Origin: Paratinospora sagittata
Taxonomy: Eukaryota > Streptophyta > Magnoliopsida > Ranunculales > Menispermaceae
Direction of reading: 5' to 3'
NCBI GenBank assembly: GCA_035771175.1
Contig: CM069597.1
Span: forward strand, 8,157,001-8,221,000
DNA: 64,000 bases
The notes beneath the pieces were generated by a model, which made no database searches, had not been told where the DNA came from, and was given only the letters and a program-made list of their open reading frames with translations. Shown here in pieces: positions 45,469 to 58,372 of the stretch; positions within the stretch are counted from its first letter, which is position 1; every line of letters begins with the position of its first letter. Both the position numbers and the translations under genes were made by a program.

Positions 45469-47845
45469 TGTGACGCGTCGAAAATCATTTCATCTAGCCC
45501 ATTACCCAATTGCATTTTGCCCGAACTCTATGTGTTTGCCTTGATATGTTTGGTGTTTATTTGATGGTTGTTTAAAGTTTGTATATTTGATGTTTGATTA
45601 TGCATATAAATGTATGCATTATAAATTGTATATGGGTCATGTTAAATTAAAGTATAATGCATGTATTATTATTTATGCATGGGCCCATTAAACCATGAAT
45701 TGATATGGGTTATGATTGATTGAATAAAAGGATTAATGAGAATGAAAATTTGGTGCATTAGATGGATTGGACATTAAAATACATAGAAGCATGAGATTGG
45801 TTAAAGTACATGTGGTTGGTATGGGTAATATGAGACCAACACATGTCAAGTTGGTACATGAGAATGGACAAGTGTCCTATGCCCCATTTCTCTTCTCCAA
45901 CACATGTCAAGTTGGTGCATGAGACCAACACATGTCAAGTGGGTGCATGAGAGTGGACAAGTGTCTCATGCCCCATTTATCTTCTCCAACACATGCCAAA
46001 TTGGTGCATGAGAGTGAAAAAGTGTCCCATGCCCCATTTATCTTCTCCAACATATGTCAAGTTGGTGCGTGAGAGTAGACAAGTGTCTCATGCCCCACTT
46101 CTCTTTTCCAAGGAAGTCTTAGAGAGTGAGATGAGTGAAGGGAAAGGAAAGAAGAAGAGAAAGAGAGAGGAAGTTGCTTGGAGAGAAGTCTCAACAATGT
46201 TTTCATCAAAAAGCTGGATCTTGGTGATATGTGGTCGGATTGAGCTCAAACTTTGTCAGCCAGTTCGTATCTTATGGTTATTCATCCTGGCTAGTGAAAA
46301 TCTTGATTGGAGTTTTCTTCTGAGAGATATAACCTCCTAAACAAAGCTGGTCGGAAAGTCTAGATTTCTCGCGCAGTTTAGATCAAACTGATAGATTTCC
46401 TAAATCTACTGTTGGATGGATATGATGTTTTAGAAGATGGTTCATACCTGATCTTTCTGCATTATGACGATTGAGATGTTGATGGGTCAAGTATTTTGTG
46501 TGATATAGTCATCTGAGTTCAAGTATTTGTAGCAAGAAAGGAGAAATCGTCTGATTAGAGATATGTTCATCAAAGAGACTTATCTCTTCGGTCCACCGTT
46601 GGATTGAGTTGATTCTTAACATACTTCAATCTGTACAGTTGATTTTGTGATTAAATATTTTTGTTGCCAGCTTGATACATCCGAACAGAACATTAAATGA
46701 AAAATTGGTAGGGTTGTTTGTATTAGACCTAAATCTATAATATGAACTTATACCTTTTCAAATAGCTTGCATGTCAACTTTGTTGACCTAGTGGCCATTG
46801 TTGATGAACCCACTATGAAAAATTAGTGATATACATGGTTGAACATGGTGACCTAGTGTAAATTGACAATATGGCCTAAGTATGGAAAATTCCATATTTT
46901 AGGGCTTTTGATGCTTTTGGCCCATAATCATTGAACTGGTGCAATTTATGTCTAATTACGCATGATTATGGTTGATTATCCTACTGATTAGGTGGTTGTG
47001 ACCATGTCATGGGTTAGGCCTACTTGTGATCAAATTTCTCAATTTGGGCATGTTTATGCCTAAGGAATTAAAAATCAGTATTTTTGATTAATTGAATGGT
47101 TTATGAATGAGAACTATGCATTAGAGGCCTAAGTCATGTGATTTGAGTTGAATGATGAGATTAGATGAGATTTAGGCCTATTGTTTATATGTGGGCTGAT
47201 TTAGGGTTGATCTGTAATGTTTATCTGATTAAGCATAGGAATTGATGTATGGTTGGATATTGATGAATGTTTCAGGGTCTTGATTGGGTTGATTCGGTTT
47301 GGTGTCCGTGTGTGGTTAGATACTCTCGCGAGGCTTGGTTATGAGTAGACTTCATTTATAATTATATATTTTATGTCATCATATCACTTATATATATTGT
47401 ATGTTGAAAGCATGAATGTGTTATAATGTTTTGAATGATGCATTGATTTGAGAAAACCTTATGACTTTGGTTGGGGCCATCTATCTGGCTAATAGGAAGA
47501 CTTAACCTTGTCATAGGAGGGTTTTAGAAAGGAAATATTTGGGGATGAAAATGGTACGGTGAAATAGACGTGCACTAGTAACCCTAATGCATGTGAAATG
47601 TGGATCCAAATTGATAGGCTTTTACTTGCATCGAACTTATATTCAATGCTTGATATTTATATGTTATGAGCTTTTAATCATGCTACACATTGACATGCAT
47701 ACATGATATTTATTGATGAGTATTGATAACATATTTGAATTCTATTCACTAGGCACCATTGGCTCACCCTCATTTTCTTCTTTCAAGTCCTTTTGTCTCG
47801 AATAAGGGCAAAGAAGTAGTCATATCTTAAGGGCCTTGCTAGCCT
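45469..47845 (+). repeat. Truncated LTR G (plus)
   Basis: TGTGACGCGTCGAAAATCAT at 45469 resembles an LTR start of the TGTGACG type and cuts the antisense ORF of E. The region is non-coding, about 2.4 kb. It ends near 47845 in a GGCTCACCCTCATTTTC context and then runs directly into the protease of element F. No TG...CA end and no TSD visible. It must be deletion-truncated. Confidence 0.55.
45840..46115 (+). repeat. Tandem repeat of about 60 bp inside LTR G
   Basis: Four or more copies of a unit containing ACATGTCAAGTTGGTGCATG and ACAAGTGTCTCATGCCCCAT. Gives rise to a false ORF at 45993. Confidence 0.85.
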
Positions 47846-48072
47846 TCAATATCCATCACAAAAAGATCTGCATATATTATTTGTTCTGACATTCGATGCT
47901 CACATCGAGAACACTGCAAATTCACGTCAGAACCAGATCCAAACGGTGATGTGACATGGAGTGTGATGTTTGTGGGTTTAGGATGCAGGCCTAAATGTCT
48001 TACCAATGCTGATGATATAAAAGAATGCGTAGCACCTGAATCAAACAAAACATGCACCATCGTATTGAACAA
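47846..48072 (-). pseudogene. Element F protease start (truncated)
   Basis: MVHVLFDSGATHSFISSALV carries the retropepsin DSG site. The ORF ends in LFVMDIEG at the junction with LTR G, so most of the protease and all downstream domains are missing. Confidence 0.88.
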
Positions 48073-49418
48073 ATGAAAGGTACCTTCGACTACATTGTTG
48101 TCTGGGAGGGGTTGTTGAGCGATGGCATATGCTCTGCCCTGATTCCGTTGACCCTGATTCTGCTGGTTCTGCCTGGGTTGGGCATTAGCAGTAGGTGGTG
48201 CTTGTTGGACTGGAATAGCAGGAACAGGTTGCTGAAGGTGCGGGCAGGCATTTCTTACTTGGCCCTGTTGGCCGCAGTTGAAACAAGTAGGCCTGTACTG
48301 TTGATTGTGTTGCTGGCCATGCTGATTGTTCTGCTGGGCTTGCTAATTGTGGTGTCGACCACCACCTCTGTCATTGTCGTTTCGACGGCCACCCCTTCCA
48401 TAACGACCTCCGCAGCCATGATTACGAAAACCCTGATGGTTAGGGTTAGAAGGTTCAGCCGCATGTGTTGTGGCCTCATTCTTCGAAACAGGGGCTGGGA
48501 GGGCTGGGTTTTGATTGTAATAGGGTTTCTTCTTGTTACCCTGCGCGAGCCTTGTTGGGAAAACGTTGCAGGCCGTTTGCCCTTATTCATTCTCTGTTCC
48601 TGTAAGATCTTCTCTTATTCAAAGCTCATGGCCTTGTCAACAACCTCCTTGTAAATCTTGAGATCCAAGATCGAAAAGGCTTGGCGAATGTCATGGAGAA
48701 GGCCATTATAAAATTTCTCAGTCTTATCTCACTCCGTTGAGATGGTGGAGAGAGAGTAGACTGATAATTCTTTGAATTTTCCAGCATATTCTCTGACAGT
48801 CATGGTGCCCTGGTATAACTTAGCGTATTCCTGGCGCTTCTGCTTCGTCACCGCGCTGGGAAAATACTCATCAATAAACATTGACTCAAACTGCTACCAA
48901 GTCATATCTGCTATGTTGACCCTTGGGTCTTCTTTCACTGTCATCCACCATGTGTTTGCCCCACCAACAAGTTGGTAGGTCGCTAGTGGAATTTTTTGAG
49001 TCTCATCGACTCCCATTGCATCAAGAGCCTTCTTTGACTCATCCAGCCACTTTTGCACCTCATCAGCATCAATGGTGCCATCAAAAGTAAGAGGTTGTAG
49101 CCGCTTGTATTTAGTAATCTAATTGGTTTGAGCTTTCGACCCAAATTTTACAGGTGCTTGAACCGTGGCAACCTGACTGGCCGCGGTCTCACGAACGGTC
49201 GTTTGAACAGTGACTTTCATCTCCTCAATTAATCCGGCGAAGAAGGTTTCTATGCTTGAAGGCATAATAAAGGGTGCGGGTGGTATTGCCTGCCCAGATG
49301 GTGTGGCAGTGTCGGGTGTGGCCTGTGCTGTTGTCAGAGGCGGCGGTTCCTGAATCTCAGGAGGTGCCTCAACTGCTGGACGAACAGTACGTGGCTTTCC
49401 TCTCTTCCTTGTTTGCAC
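48073..49418 (-). pseudogene. Element F gag
   Basis: Starts MQTRKRGKPRTVRP (ATG at 49416-49418), then a proline-rich part, SSIETFFAGLIEEMKVTVQ, and the capsid core near 48780-49060 in shifted frames. The CCHC knuckle lies near 48230-48290 (CFNC-GQQGQ-VRNAC-like, with a Gln replacing the His). Several stops. Confidence 0.85.
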
Positions 49419-49821
49419 TTTCTCACTGGCAAGGAGAAAATAAAACCAAGATTAAGAAACTGTAGCCAAGTATAATGTTAGAGTATGCTCAACAACAATT
49501 TTGAGAGTACTGCAATATTAAAATCACCTATTTTTCTAAGTATAGTGTAAGGTTTTTGTTGAGGAATCAAAGAATCTTATATAACTCGTATGTTTGGCAG
49601 GGTGTAAAAACAAGGATAGAATGTTTATATAATAAGTACAAAACTTTGCAAGTATTTCAAATGATTTGGTTTTTGATTTTTGTGAACATACTTATATATT
49701 TCATTAAAAATCCATACGAGTCATAAGAATTCTAAGATTTGCCTCGGTAAATATCCTGATCTAACGTTCTATCGCAATCTTATGTATTCAAACTCTTACT
49801 CTTAGTCTTTTCGATTATGAG

Positions 49822-50095
49822 CCAAGTTCATGTGTCCCATACCACATGACTTTGGTAATAAGGGTGTTAACCTAGTTTAGTTGTATGAACACGGTCTCTA
49901 AAAACATTGGCTGAATAGAAGTTCACTAATAGTATCGTCCAAATTTACTCGTCCCATACCGTGTAAACTTAGTGATAATATTAGTAATGCAACTTTCTCC
50001 AAATGTTTCTTTTCACACAAGGTCATGGGTTTTCTTACGTTCACATTTTATTTAATATCCTCCAATTTTGTTATGTCTCATACCATTCCAAAGTT
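49822..50095 (-). repeat. Triple-hairpin array between ORF1 and gag (element F copy)
   Basis: Hairpins at 49822-49855, about 49943-49974 and 50064-50095, loops TCCCATAC, TCCCATAC and TCTCATAC. In hairpin 3 the loop-proximal pairs read ATG...CAT, where A and C have GTG...CAC, a compensatory exchange that keeps the pairing. Confidence 0.8.
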
Positions 50096-50199
50096 AGTAA
50101 TACAAAAGAAAGAATGGTTGTAAGTCGGCCCACCAAAGATAGTCTTTAAACAAAACATTTCATTCATGTATATAAAAGAAAAGTTTACAATGCTAGTAA

Positions 50200-51524
50200 T
50201 CAATTTTGATTTCCCTGCCTACTTCCGCTCCTTCTAGATCTCCTGCTAGGTACAGAACGACTACTAACAGAAGGTTGAGAGTTTGCTCGCTCTGCTTCAG
50301 AGTTTTGCATTTGTGTTAATATATAATTTTGAGTCGCTCTCATTTCCGCCATATTGGATTCCATTTTATTTAACCTTTCAAAAAGGTTAGTCGATTGGTC
50401 CATTGGTGGTTGATGGCTCGATTGTCCCATAGGTGGAGGGTAGGCCATAGGCATTAGAGGAAAGTATTGGTTGTACGTGCTATTCATCGATGAAAGGTAA
50501 TTGTTTTGATTACACAGGGATCCCCTAACTAGAACCCCTTGTATATCTAGATTTGTATGAGGTGAAAAATTTTGAAATAGTGGGCTCATTGGGATGTTCT
50601 GCCCTCCAAAAGTTGGTGCTTCTCTGACGGGAATCTTGCGTCGACTTTTTCGAAGGCAACGTCCATGCTTGTCCCTCATTCTCTCGGCATTTCCTATCGT
50701 TGTGCCGAATACTTCCTCGTCAGTTACTCTTCCCCTTGGAACATATATCTTGAAGATAGAAGATGTTGTAACTGGCTCAAGGATTTGTGTCGAAGTCCCA
50801 TCAAAAGTGTCGATGTTTACTTCGTGTAGCATCCTCATGATCAAGACTCTGTAACCGAGGAATTCCTTTCTCAAAGGGTTTTGAATCACCCTCAACATTT
50901 GTTGGATGATGATGTGTGGTAGGGAGACCTTTATTTCCTTCTCTATGCAATATAGCACAAGGAGTTGGGCCCTTGACATAGTGTCATTAGGCCTCCTTTC
51001 TGGCAAGATGTTGCCGAACACGATCTTTCCAAGGCCGACAAGAGATGGTTTAAGATAATTGTTTGGGAGGTTGGTGAACGTCGATTGAGTGTATGGCTCC
51101 TTGGTGAGGGAATTGAATAATTTTTCATTAGACTCCGCAATCTCTGTAATTGTTTGCGATGCATGTGGATCAATAATTTTTCCTCAATCGGAATCTTCAT
51201 AAGTCGAGCGATGATTTCGACGTTGATAGGAATTTTTATCCCCATAACTGTTGTCTCCAATACGGGGCTGATTCCTTCTTCTGGAATTCCTACGTAATTC
51301 ATGGCTTCGTAGAAGGATCTCACCAAGTTGTAAGAGACGTGGCCCTCAACCGTTGTTATGTTCAACCAACCCACAGTTACGAGTTTGTTGTGAAGGATTG
51401 GGTGGAGGCGGAGATCTCTGTTGTCGATGCTCCTCATAATCATAACCTCTCTTTTGGGCAATTTCTTAAGTCTAGTGGGAATTGGTTCCCTGCTAGTGGA
51501 AGTTGCTACTTCACTTGAGGCCAT
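50200..51524 (-). pseudogene. Element F ORF1
   Basis: Starts MASSEVATSTSREPIPTRLK (ATG 51522-51524) and shows the same blocks as in A and D: NLVRSFYEAMNYVGIPEEG, INVEIIARLMKIPI, SRAQLLVLYCIEKEIKVSLP, LIMRMLHEVNIDTFDG, RKSRRKIPVREAP, PPPMGQSSHQPPMDQ and the helix ESNMAEMRATQNYILTQM, with a basic RRSRRSGSRQGNQ end. One frameshift near 51180. About 90 residues shorter than A because the E/N-rich stretch between RKIPVRE and the P/Q tail is deleted. Confidence 0.75.
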
Positions 51525-51926
51525 TCTTTGCTGAAAAAAAAATAAATTTGTAAAATACACAATATATTCCTAACATTTTTAAGATTTATGCCTTGTCAGT
51601 TGGATAAGATTTTCTATTTTTCTCTTGATGTTTATGCTATCATGTAATCAAAATTCTTCATTCGCAATATGATATATATATATATATATGTAATCATAAC
51701 TGTATATATAGTTTTCACAAATCAACTATATATATATTTGAAATTTAAACTATATCTAAATCATATACAGTTTTCTTAGATATATATTTAATACAAATTT
51801 TAACTATATATATAATTCATATATATATATATAGTTCTAAAGATATATATATATCTAATGAAAATTTTCTTCCCCTAATTTGGTGGACTTGGGCGGGCCG
51901 AGGACCTTACGCTCTGATACCATTAA
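51525..51926 (-). other. Element F leader and perfect iMet PBS
   Basis: Single copy of the AT-rich unit duplicated in A, then GGTGGACTTGGGCGGG and the PBS complement GCTCTGATACCA at 51911-51922, a perfect iMet match. Confidence 0.85.
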
Positions 51927-53419
51927 TGTCACACCCCGCCCGGACGCGCCTAAACCGGCGATACACTCGCGGATGGGGCGCGCATTTGGAACAATCACAA
52001 TAGTAACAACATAGTGCGCAGCGAAAATATATAACACAGTACAAATCTGATTTCATTAAATTCAGAATTTATTTGTACATAAAACGGTCAAGGGAACAGA
52101 CTCCCCAAAATCCCCAATGAATCATACAAAGGGTACAAAATGTGGGCTCCATAACCTGCACCCAGTCCACCCTAATTTCTTGTAAAAAATTGGATAATAA
52201 TGGAATGAGCTTAACGCGCTCAGTGGGTAAATAGTTCGTGAGTATAACAATTAATAAAGCATACTTCAATATCAAATATCTTAAATACACATGTGAGCAT
52301 CATAACAATCAATATGTAAGTATGCATGACACCGTTTCGTAATGGTTTGATGAACGTACATCACCTGAGTTCACGTACATGTGTCCTTGCCCGGGCATAG
52401 CTAGGTTCTCACTTTACGTCCCTCCTCAGGAACGATGCTCTGGATTCACGTACTGATGTCCCTCCCCGGGCGTAGTCAGGTTCTCATGTACGTCCCTCTC
52501 CAGAGAAATAATATGAATAGCGAGCAATGCTCCTAACTATTCTATGAGTCATAAACCATAAACGTCCCTAGGTGGTGATATGTATGATGCCAATGTTTGA
52601 ACTGGTCTAGTCTACTGGTCTGGTCTTTTCTTGACAATTAGACTAACATTGACAACGTCTGGTGATCCTTATTAGGGTCGGTATCACGACGTGCAATGTT
52701 AGGACATTCAGTATTACATGTATAAGCTGATAGCTTTCAATAAGACCAACTAGATCAGTCCCCAGTTGAGAGGTGAGACACAAGGTCTGCTTAAATACTA
52801 ATCGCCTAGAACAGCTCGCTGCCTCCCGTTCACTATTTAAAGTTACTGAGGACAAGACCGAGTCTAGTTGAGTCAGTTGACCACAAATCCGGCATTATAA
52901 CAGTATAATACGTGAATTCCAAGTGTACAGACACAAGTGCGGCAGTATAAACATTATATGACATAATGCAATGTAAATGAACTGTAAACATAATAATAAT
53001 TGAATGTAAGCTTTAATAAAAGTTATAAAACATGCAAACCTATGTTTCGTTACCCACCTTCAGATAAGAAGTTCTTCTTTTTCAGATCTGGCGCTTTCCT
53101 CCGGACAAAACTTCATCGTACTGCACTGAGAGTCTCGGACAGAGTCTCAAAAGACTAAAAATTCAATATGAGTGAAAAGAGGAGGAAAAATCACAATTTA
53201 GAGTGAATTTGGTGTGAAAAATGAAGAGGGGAGGGTTGGTTTATATAGAGTTTTTGGCGCCTGGAAGTCCAGGCGGGCTGCTTTGACTTCCGGGCATGTG
53301 CCTGGACTTCCAGACATGTGTCATGTGTCATGTGCCTGGACTTCCAGGCATGTGCCATGTGCCATGTGCCATATGTCATGTGCCTGGACTTCTAGGCATG
53401 CGCTTTATCCTAAAAAAAT

Positions 53420-53469
<50 letters not shown>

Positions 53470-53487
53470 GAAATACAGGGTATTATA
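51927..53487 (-). repeat. Element F 5' LTR
   Basis: 1561 bp. The outer end reads TATAATACCC on minus (TG changed to TA), as in the 5' LTR of A. TTTATATA at about 53237-53244 complements a TATA box. The U3 tip contains repeats of GTGCCTGGACTTCCAGGCAT (53230-53402) and a (TA)n of about 42 bp (53425-53466), which together account for the extra length. Confidence 0.85.
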
Positions 53488-54185
53488 CTCTATTTACGTT
53501 CCATGTGACATTTTCTTATAATTTACACTCTTTTTCCTACAATTATTCGTGATTTTCTCCATTCTAGAAGCATTTTAAAAAGTTGTTATAGTCAATTATG
53601 TGTCAGTGTAGTGTAGTTGGACATGTATGTGTCGGCTTGATCACATGACATATTGCAAGTTTGGCTTTCACTAATTGTTCTATAAACAGTTCTCCAGACA
53701 ACATTTACCGCTTTGTTAGTGATAAGTTTATCTCCTGACAATATTTGTCAGAAAATATAATTTCAGTCAAAGGGGCATCTTGAATTGAAATAAATTAAAG
53801 TTCTTTTTTTTTTTTGTCTTAGCTTATCTTCACCATCCGTATTTGTTTTTAAAAGTGCAAATAATCGAATAATGACTATTAATTCTATTTAATTTTTAAT
53901 AAAGCTTTTAACAAAATTTTACATTTTCAAAGTTACTTTACTTTGCAATTAGAAGACATATTTTCCATGATATCCTACAACTAATATTAGTCAGATGTGA
54001 TTACCTACAATCAATTTACGTTTCTGCTACATATAATTGATACAACTTATAGGGGATAACACAACATGCGAGAATATCATTTATTAATTAAGGAACAAAA
54101 ATTTTCTCGTCAGCTAAAGTGGCGTCACGTTTTTCAACAGTTTGTGAAGAAATTTGGTCACATCTATATATCAAAAGTTTGGTTC
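53488..54185. other. Unassigned AT-rich interval
   Basis: No gene supported. Possible Helitron 3' terminus or flank between element F and the duplicated tail segment. I could not place a CTRR terminus with hairpin confidently. Confidence 0.4.
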
Positions 54186-55398
54186 AATTATACTAAAGTT
54201 GAATATGTAAGGGAACCTTAAATAGATACGGATTAAATTATCGAAATTAATAAATAATTTTCTAATAATCATAACCTTGACATTCAATTATGCATGGCTT
54301 GTTCTTTACTTAACTTTGTTATTTATTGTTTGTATTTAAAAGGATAATAGTATTAGATAGTATTTTATTTTGAGGGGATAAAATTATTTAAACATAATGT
54401 TGCGAATGCTTTTTGGGTTATTTTAATCCTTGATCCTCTATTATAATAGTTGTCTTTTTTTAGTTGCCTATGTTTTGTAATTAATTTGGTAATATAGTAA
54501 GGAGAAAAAAATTTAAGGTTGTTGAAAGGCTTAAAAACGAAATTATACTACTATAGACTCAATTTAGATTTACTAAAACTGCTAACCTTCTGTGAAAATA
54601 ATATTCATATTAAGAATAATATTAACTAATTGATTAAAATATAATTATATAGCATTCATCATTTGTTGTCTATACGAATTAAAAAATAAATAAATAATCA
54701 TCTACAATTTTTCATTAGTATAGATTTGTATAAATATTTGATCATATATATATCATCGACACATTTTGATGGAAATTTATGATGCATGAAATTTTGTTAA
54801 ACAAAAAGGAAAATCATTCTATTTCTTTTAAAGCTTTTATTAATAAAATACCATCAAATTACATAATGTAAAACTCATAGTCATGCATTTATTTACAACC
54901 TTTATAAGTACATAAATATGACGAAAGGATGACTAACATTACATATATGATGATGCAACAACGAAATGATTTGGAAACTTATAACATATATAAACTAAAT
55001 GGAAAACTGGTCAAAGTCAAAGTCATTACATATGTTGAGTTTATTTGTTTTTCTTATGCTTCTTCTTTTCTTCTTCTTCTTCTTTGCTGCAAACAATTCA
55101 ATTTTTATATAACTGGTAAGAGATAAAATGCCATATCGGCTAAATAATTATAAAAGATAAATCTACTTACATTTTCAAACAATTTTTTTGTTATCCGCTT
55201 TTGTAATTTTCAGTGTTTCGTGTTTCGTCTTGGTGAGGTGACATCCTCTAATTCGTCGTGTAACATATTCGAGACGACATAATTTTCATTGCCATATATT
55301 AGGTTATAGTGGTTAAGTCTTACCTTGAAGATATAACTTTGCCCTATCAATGGTTCACAGGATGCAAGCAATTCTTTATGTATATCATCCTGTTAGTA
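54186..55398 (-). repeat. Duplicated Helitron tail segment, copy 1
   Basis: 1213 bp matching 58541-59738 (copy 2) in the same orientation with scattered differences. Its high-coordinate end carries the last RPA-like exon (LASCEPLIGKSYIFKVRLNH; VVSNMLHDELEDV near 55185-55390), and the rest is non-coding. Beyond 55398 the two copies have nothing in common. Confidence 0.9.
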
Positions 55399-55407
55399 TA
55401 CATTAAT

Positions 55408-56090
55408 TTAATACGTCCATGCATAATAATATGATACATATGTTGAAATTACTGGCAGACCGGACTCCATAAGGTCATGCCAAAAAACATCATATAAATT
55501 TTCAGGGTACCTAGTCTCCACTTCGTCATCTAGAACGACTCTAATAGTAGGTCGATTAATGATGGACTTTACCATTAACATGCTTGTTTCTCTTGGAAAC
55601 CAACAATAAACGAAAGTTTCATCGATTTTGAGAAAAGGCCGATCTTCATTATCTACAATTTGAGGTTGGAGCCCGTAATCATACAGATGGTCTTGTAATT
55701 TCATCATTAATGACTCAAAGATTGCTAGATTAAGTAATCTATAAGAAAATTCTCTGGCCAGCATGAAGCAATTTGAGTTCTCATCCATTTATCGAGTATT
55801 TCACGGGTGTATTGTCTGCAATGTTTATCAAACATACCAAGATTAGAGTGTTTAAATGAATGGGCAGAGAACAAACACAAAGTTAACAAAATAGTAAATT
55901 TCTTGGTAACAAAAATAAACATAACGAAAAAAGAGTAGAAGAACGAAGAAAAGTATTTGTCGCTAATAGGTAGTTGACAGGATGATACCTTAGTAGTTTC
56001 GTTGGTGATATGTGCTGATAATTTTTCTCGTTGTACAGTAATTGTGCAGCGTCTTTATTTGGTTGAAAAACTTCAGGCATACAAATGGGA
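55408..56090 (-). CDS. Unrecognised two-exon ORF, possibly a captured gene fragment
   Basis: Exon 1 begins MPEVFQPNKDAAQLLYNEKN (about 56080) and continues QHISPTKLLR. A possible intron of about 160 bp runs from a GTATCATCC donor to a TTTTGATAAACATTGCAG-type acceptor near 55820. Then YTREILDKWMRTQIASCWPE in one frame, and in another MDENSNCFMLAREFSYRLLN, QIVDNEDRPFLKIDETFVYC, RETSMLMVKSIINRPTIRVV and YPENLYDVFWHDLMESGLPV. The junction needs one frame correction. I do not recognise a family. It lies between a duplicated tail and repeat B1, the position expected for a Helitron-captured fragment. Confidence 0.4.
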
Positions 56091-56302
56091 AGAACATCCT
56101 AAAATTTATAGTTTTCAACAACCATTAGTTGAGTTTCAAGAAAATGATAACACATGCAATAATTATTGCAAATAGTTTAAGTCAAATAATATCCCGAGAG
56201 TTGAGGGATTTTGCGTCAGGTGTCATCAATTTCTAAGTGAGTTGCGACACATTGTTTTATTTGATTATAAAAGTTAAGTAATCATGTCAATCAAGTTCAT
56301 AA

Positions 56303-56709
56303 AATCTATCCCAACATTTATTATCCAACGTGCTCATTTATTAAACTGTCAGGATGAAAGAGACTATCTTTTCTATGATGATTTCTTATTAGAAACTTTT
56401 TACTTCTGGTCAAGCATTTTAATTTAAACATTATCTTTGGTCTGACTATATAATATTTACTTATTTATGAGCAACCAAACTTGTCAGTGGAAACTTTGAT
56501 CAGGTCAAAATAATGTGAGAGCAAAAAAAAGTACATTAGCTAACAAAAAAGAGGTTCTTTTTATTATTTTCTATTACATAAAAATGGAATGTTACAATTA
56601 TCTTTCAAGAAATTGTGCTCAACATTGTTAATTCTCATCAATACTAAGCTAGAAAATTCATTTATAATCTATATATAATCTATATATCTTTTGTTCATTC
56701 ATTAAGATT
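56303..56709. repeat. Direct repeat B, copy 1
   Basis: About 400 bp beginning AATCTATCCCAACATTTAT and ending ATTCATTAAGATT, repeated at 57462-57856 with few differences. Non-coding. Confidence 0.88.
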
Positions 56710-57450
56710 GATTGGGTTGACATCTAATCTATAATCTATAATCTATCTCTATCGATTCTATCTCTATCGATTCTATCTATATATCTAGAATCTATATATC
56801 TATAGCTCTATCATCTAGATATCTAGAATCTATATCTATAGATTATAGCTATATATAAATTATATATCTTTTGTTGACATTTCTCAGGATATATATATAC
56901 ATACTCATGATGATATAAATAGCCACACAAAGGCTTTTGGCGGTTCGAATATGAAAATGCCCTCTTCCATAGACCAGCAAGCATAATATTTTCTAACAAA
57001 AGAAACTTCTCCTCAACCGAAAAAGAAAAAAGAAACTTCAGTTTGAATGTTTCAACAAAAATCTACTAACCAAACCCAAACTTATTAAGTACGATAAAGT
57101 TTTTATATTTTACAATTTAATTTAATTAATTATAATAAAGTCATATTTCAACTTTCAAAATCTAATTATAAAAGACACGTTACCGGATTTATATATATAT
57201 TTCTTTTGGTTTTTTTAAAAAATAATCTTCTCTGGAGTTTGTATATACATATATTAATATATGCATCTATCATCTAGATATCTAGAATCTATATTTATAG
57301 ATTATAGCTATATATAAGCTATATATCTTTTGATTCTATTTCTCATGATATCTTTTGTTGACATGAGAATATATATATATATATATTTCTTTTGGTTTTT
57401 TTAAGAAATAATCTTCTTTAGAGTTTGTATATACATATATTAATATATGC
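56650..57450. repeat. CTATAT-rich palindromic microsatellite block
   Basis: Runs of TCTATCTCTATCGATTC, ATCTAGATATCTAGAATCTA and (TA)n. An inner unit of about 170 bp around TTTCTTTTGGTTTTTTTAA is repeated at 57200 and 57388. No ORF. Confidence 0.75.
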
Positions 57451-57461
57451 ACCACCACCCT

Positions 57462-57856
57462 AATCTATCCCAACATTTATTATCCAACGTGCTCATTTAT
57501 TAAACTGTCAGTATGAAAGAGACTATCTTTTCTATGATGATTTCTTATTATAAACTTTTTACTTCTAGTCAAGCATTTTAATTTAAACAATATCCTTGGT
57601 CTGACTATATAATATTTACTTATTTATGAGCAACCAAACTTGACAATGGAAACTTTGATCTGGTCAAAATAATGTGAGAGCAAAAAAATGTACATTAGCT
57701 AACAAAAAAGAGGTTCTTTTTATTATTTTCTATTACACAAAAATGAAATGTTACATTTATCTTTCAAGAAACTGTGCGCAACATTGTTAATTCTCATCAA
57801 TACTAAGCTAGAAAATTCATTTATAATCTATATATCTTTTATTCATTCATTAAGAT
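57462..57856. repeat. Direct repeat B, copy 2
   Basis: Partner of 56303-56709, same orientation. Lies between the microsatellite block and the second tail segment. Confidence 0.88.
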
Positions 57857-58154
57857 TTGGAGTTCCATTTTTTTATTAAATTTGGTGTAAGGATTTGGTG
57901 AAAACACAGATGCTATATTTCACGGGTTGCTGTAACTTTGTCCTCGTTACATTCAATGTATTACTTGACTTCAATTTCACAGCTTTTATTTAGTACTTTA
58001 TTCTCTTACTTTGTGGTTTTTTCTGAAAAAAAAGTTCTGCCATTAATAAATGATCTCAGAATTCGATGGAGATTTGGCGATAAGTCAAAAGTGGTGGACA
58101 ATTTGTCTCATCCATTTAAGAAAAATCAATATATTTTATCTTACCAATTGCAAG

Positions 58155-58372
58155 AAAGAGGATTAGAGTGAAAGAAAGAAGGGGGGTTGCCAAAGAAAGA
58201 GGAATAGATAAAGAGGGTGTCTGGGGAAGAGCATAGAAAGAGGTAGGAAGAAAAAGGGAGAAAGAAAAGTAGAAAGAGAGGTTTGGGGAGGTGGGGTAGA
58301 GAAAGAGGAAAAGAGAAAAATGAGAAAATTTTAATATAAAAAATGATAATAGAAAATAAATAAGAAAGAAGA
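58155..58372. repeat. Long polypurine stretch
   Basis: About 215 bp almost entirely A and G on plus (GAAAGAAAGAAGG, GAGAAAGAAAAGTAGAAAGA and so on). It could form unusual DNA structure, with no evident gene role. Confidence 0.8.

Larger units (their letters stand above)
47846..53487 (-). mobile_element. Gypsy element F (minus), 5' half only
   Basis: LTR 51927-53487, perfect iMet PBS, AT-rich leader, ORF1, hairpin spacer, gag and the start of protease. Everything downstream (RT to 3' LTR) is missing and replaced by LTR G at about 47845. Closest in the window to element A. Confidence 0.88.

Noticed and set aside
45993..46340. Plus-strand ORF with MPNWCMRVKKCPMPHLSS and its repeats.
   Set aside because: Made by the tandem repeat in LTR G; no domain.
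53214..53508. Plus ORFs with repeated FQTCVMCHVPGLPG and (IY)n.
   Set aside because: They translate LTR repeats and a TA microsatellite.
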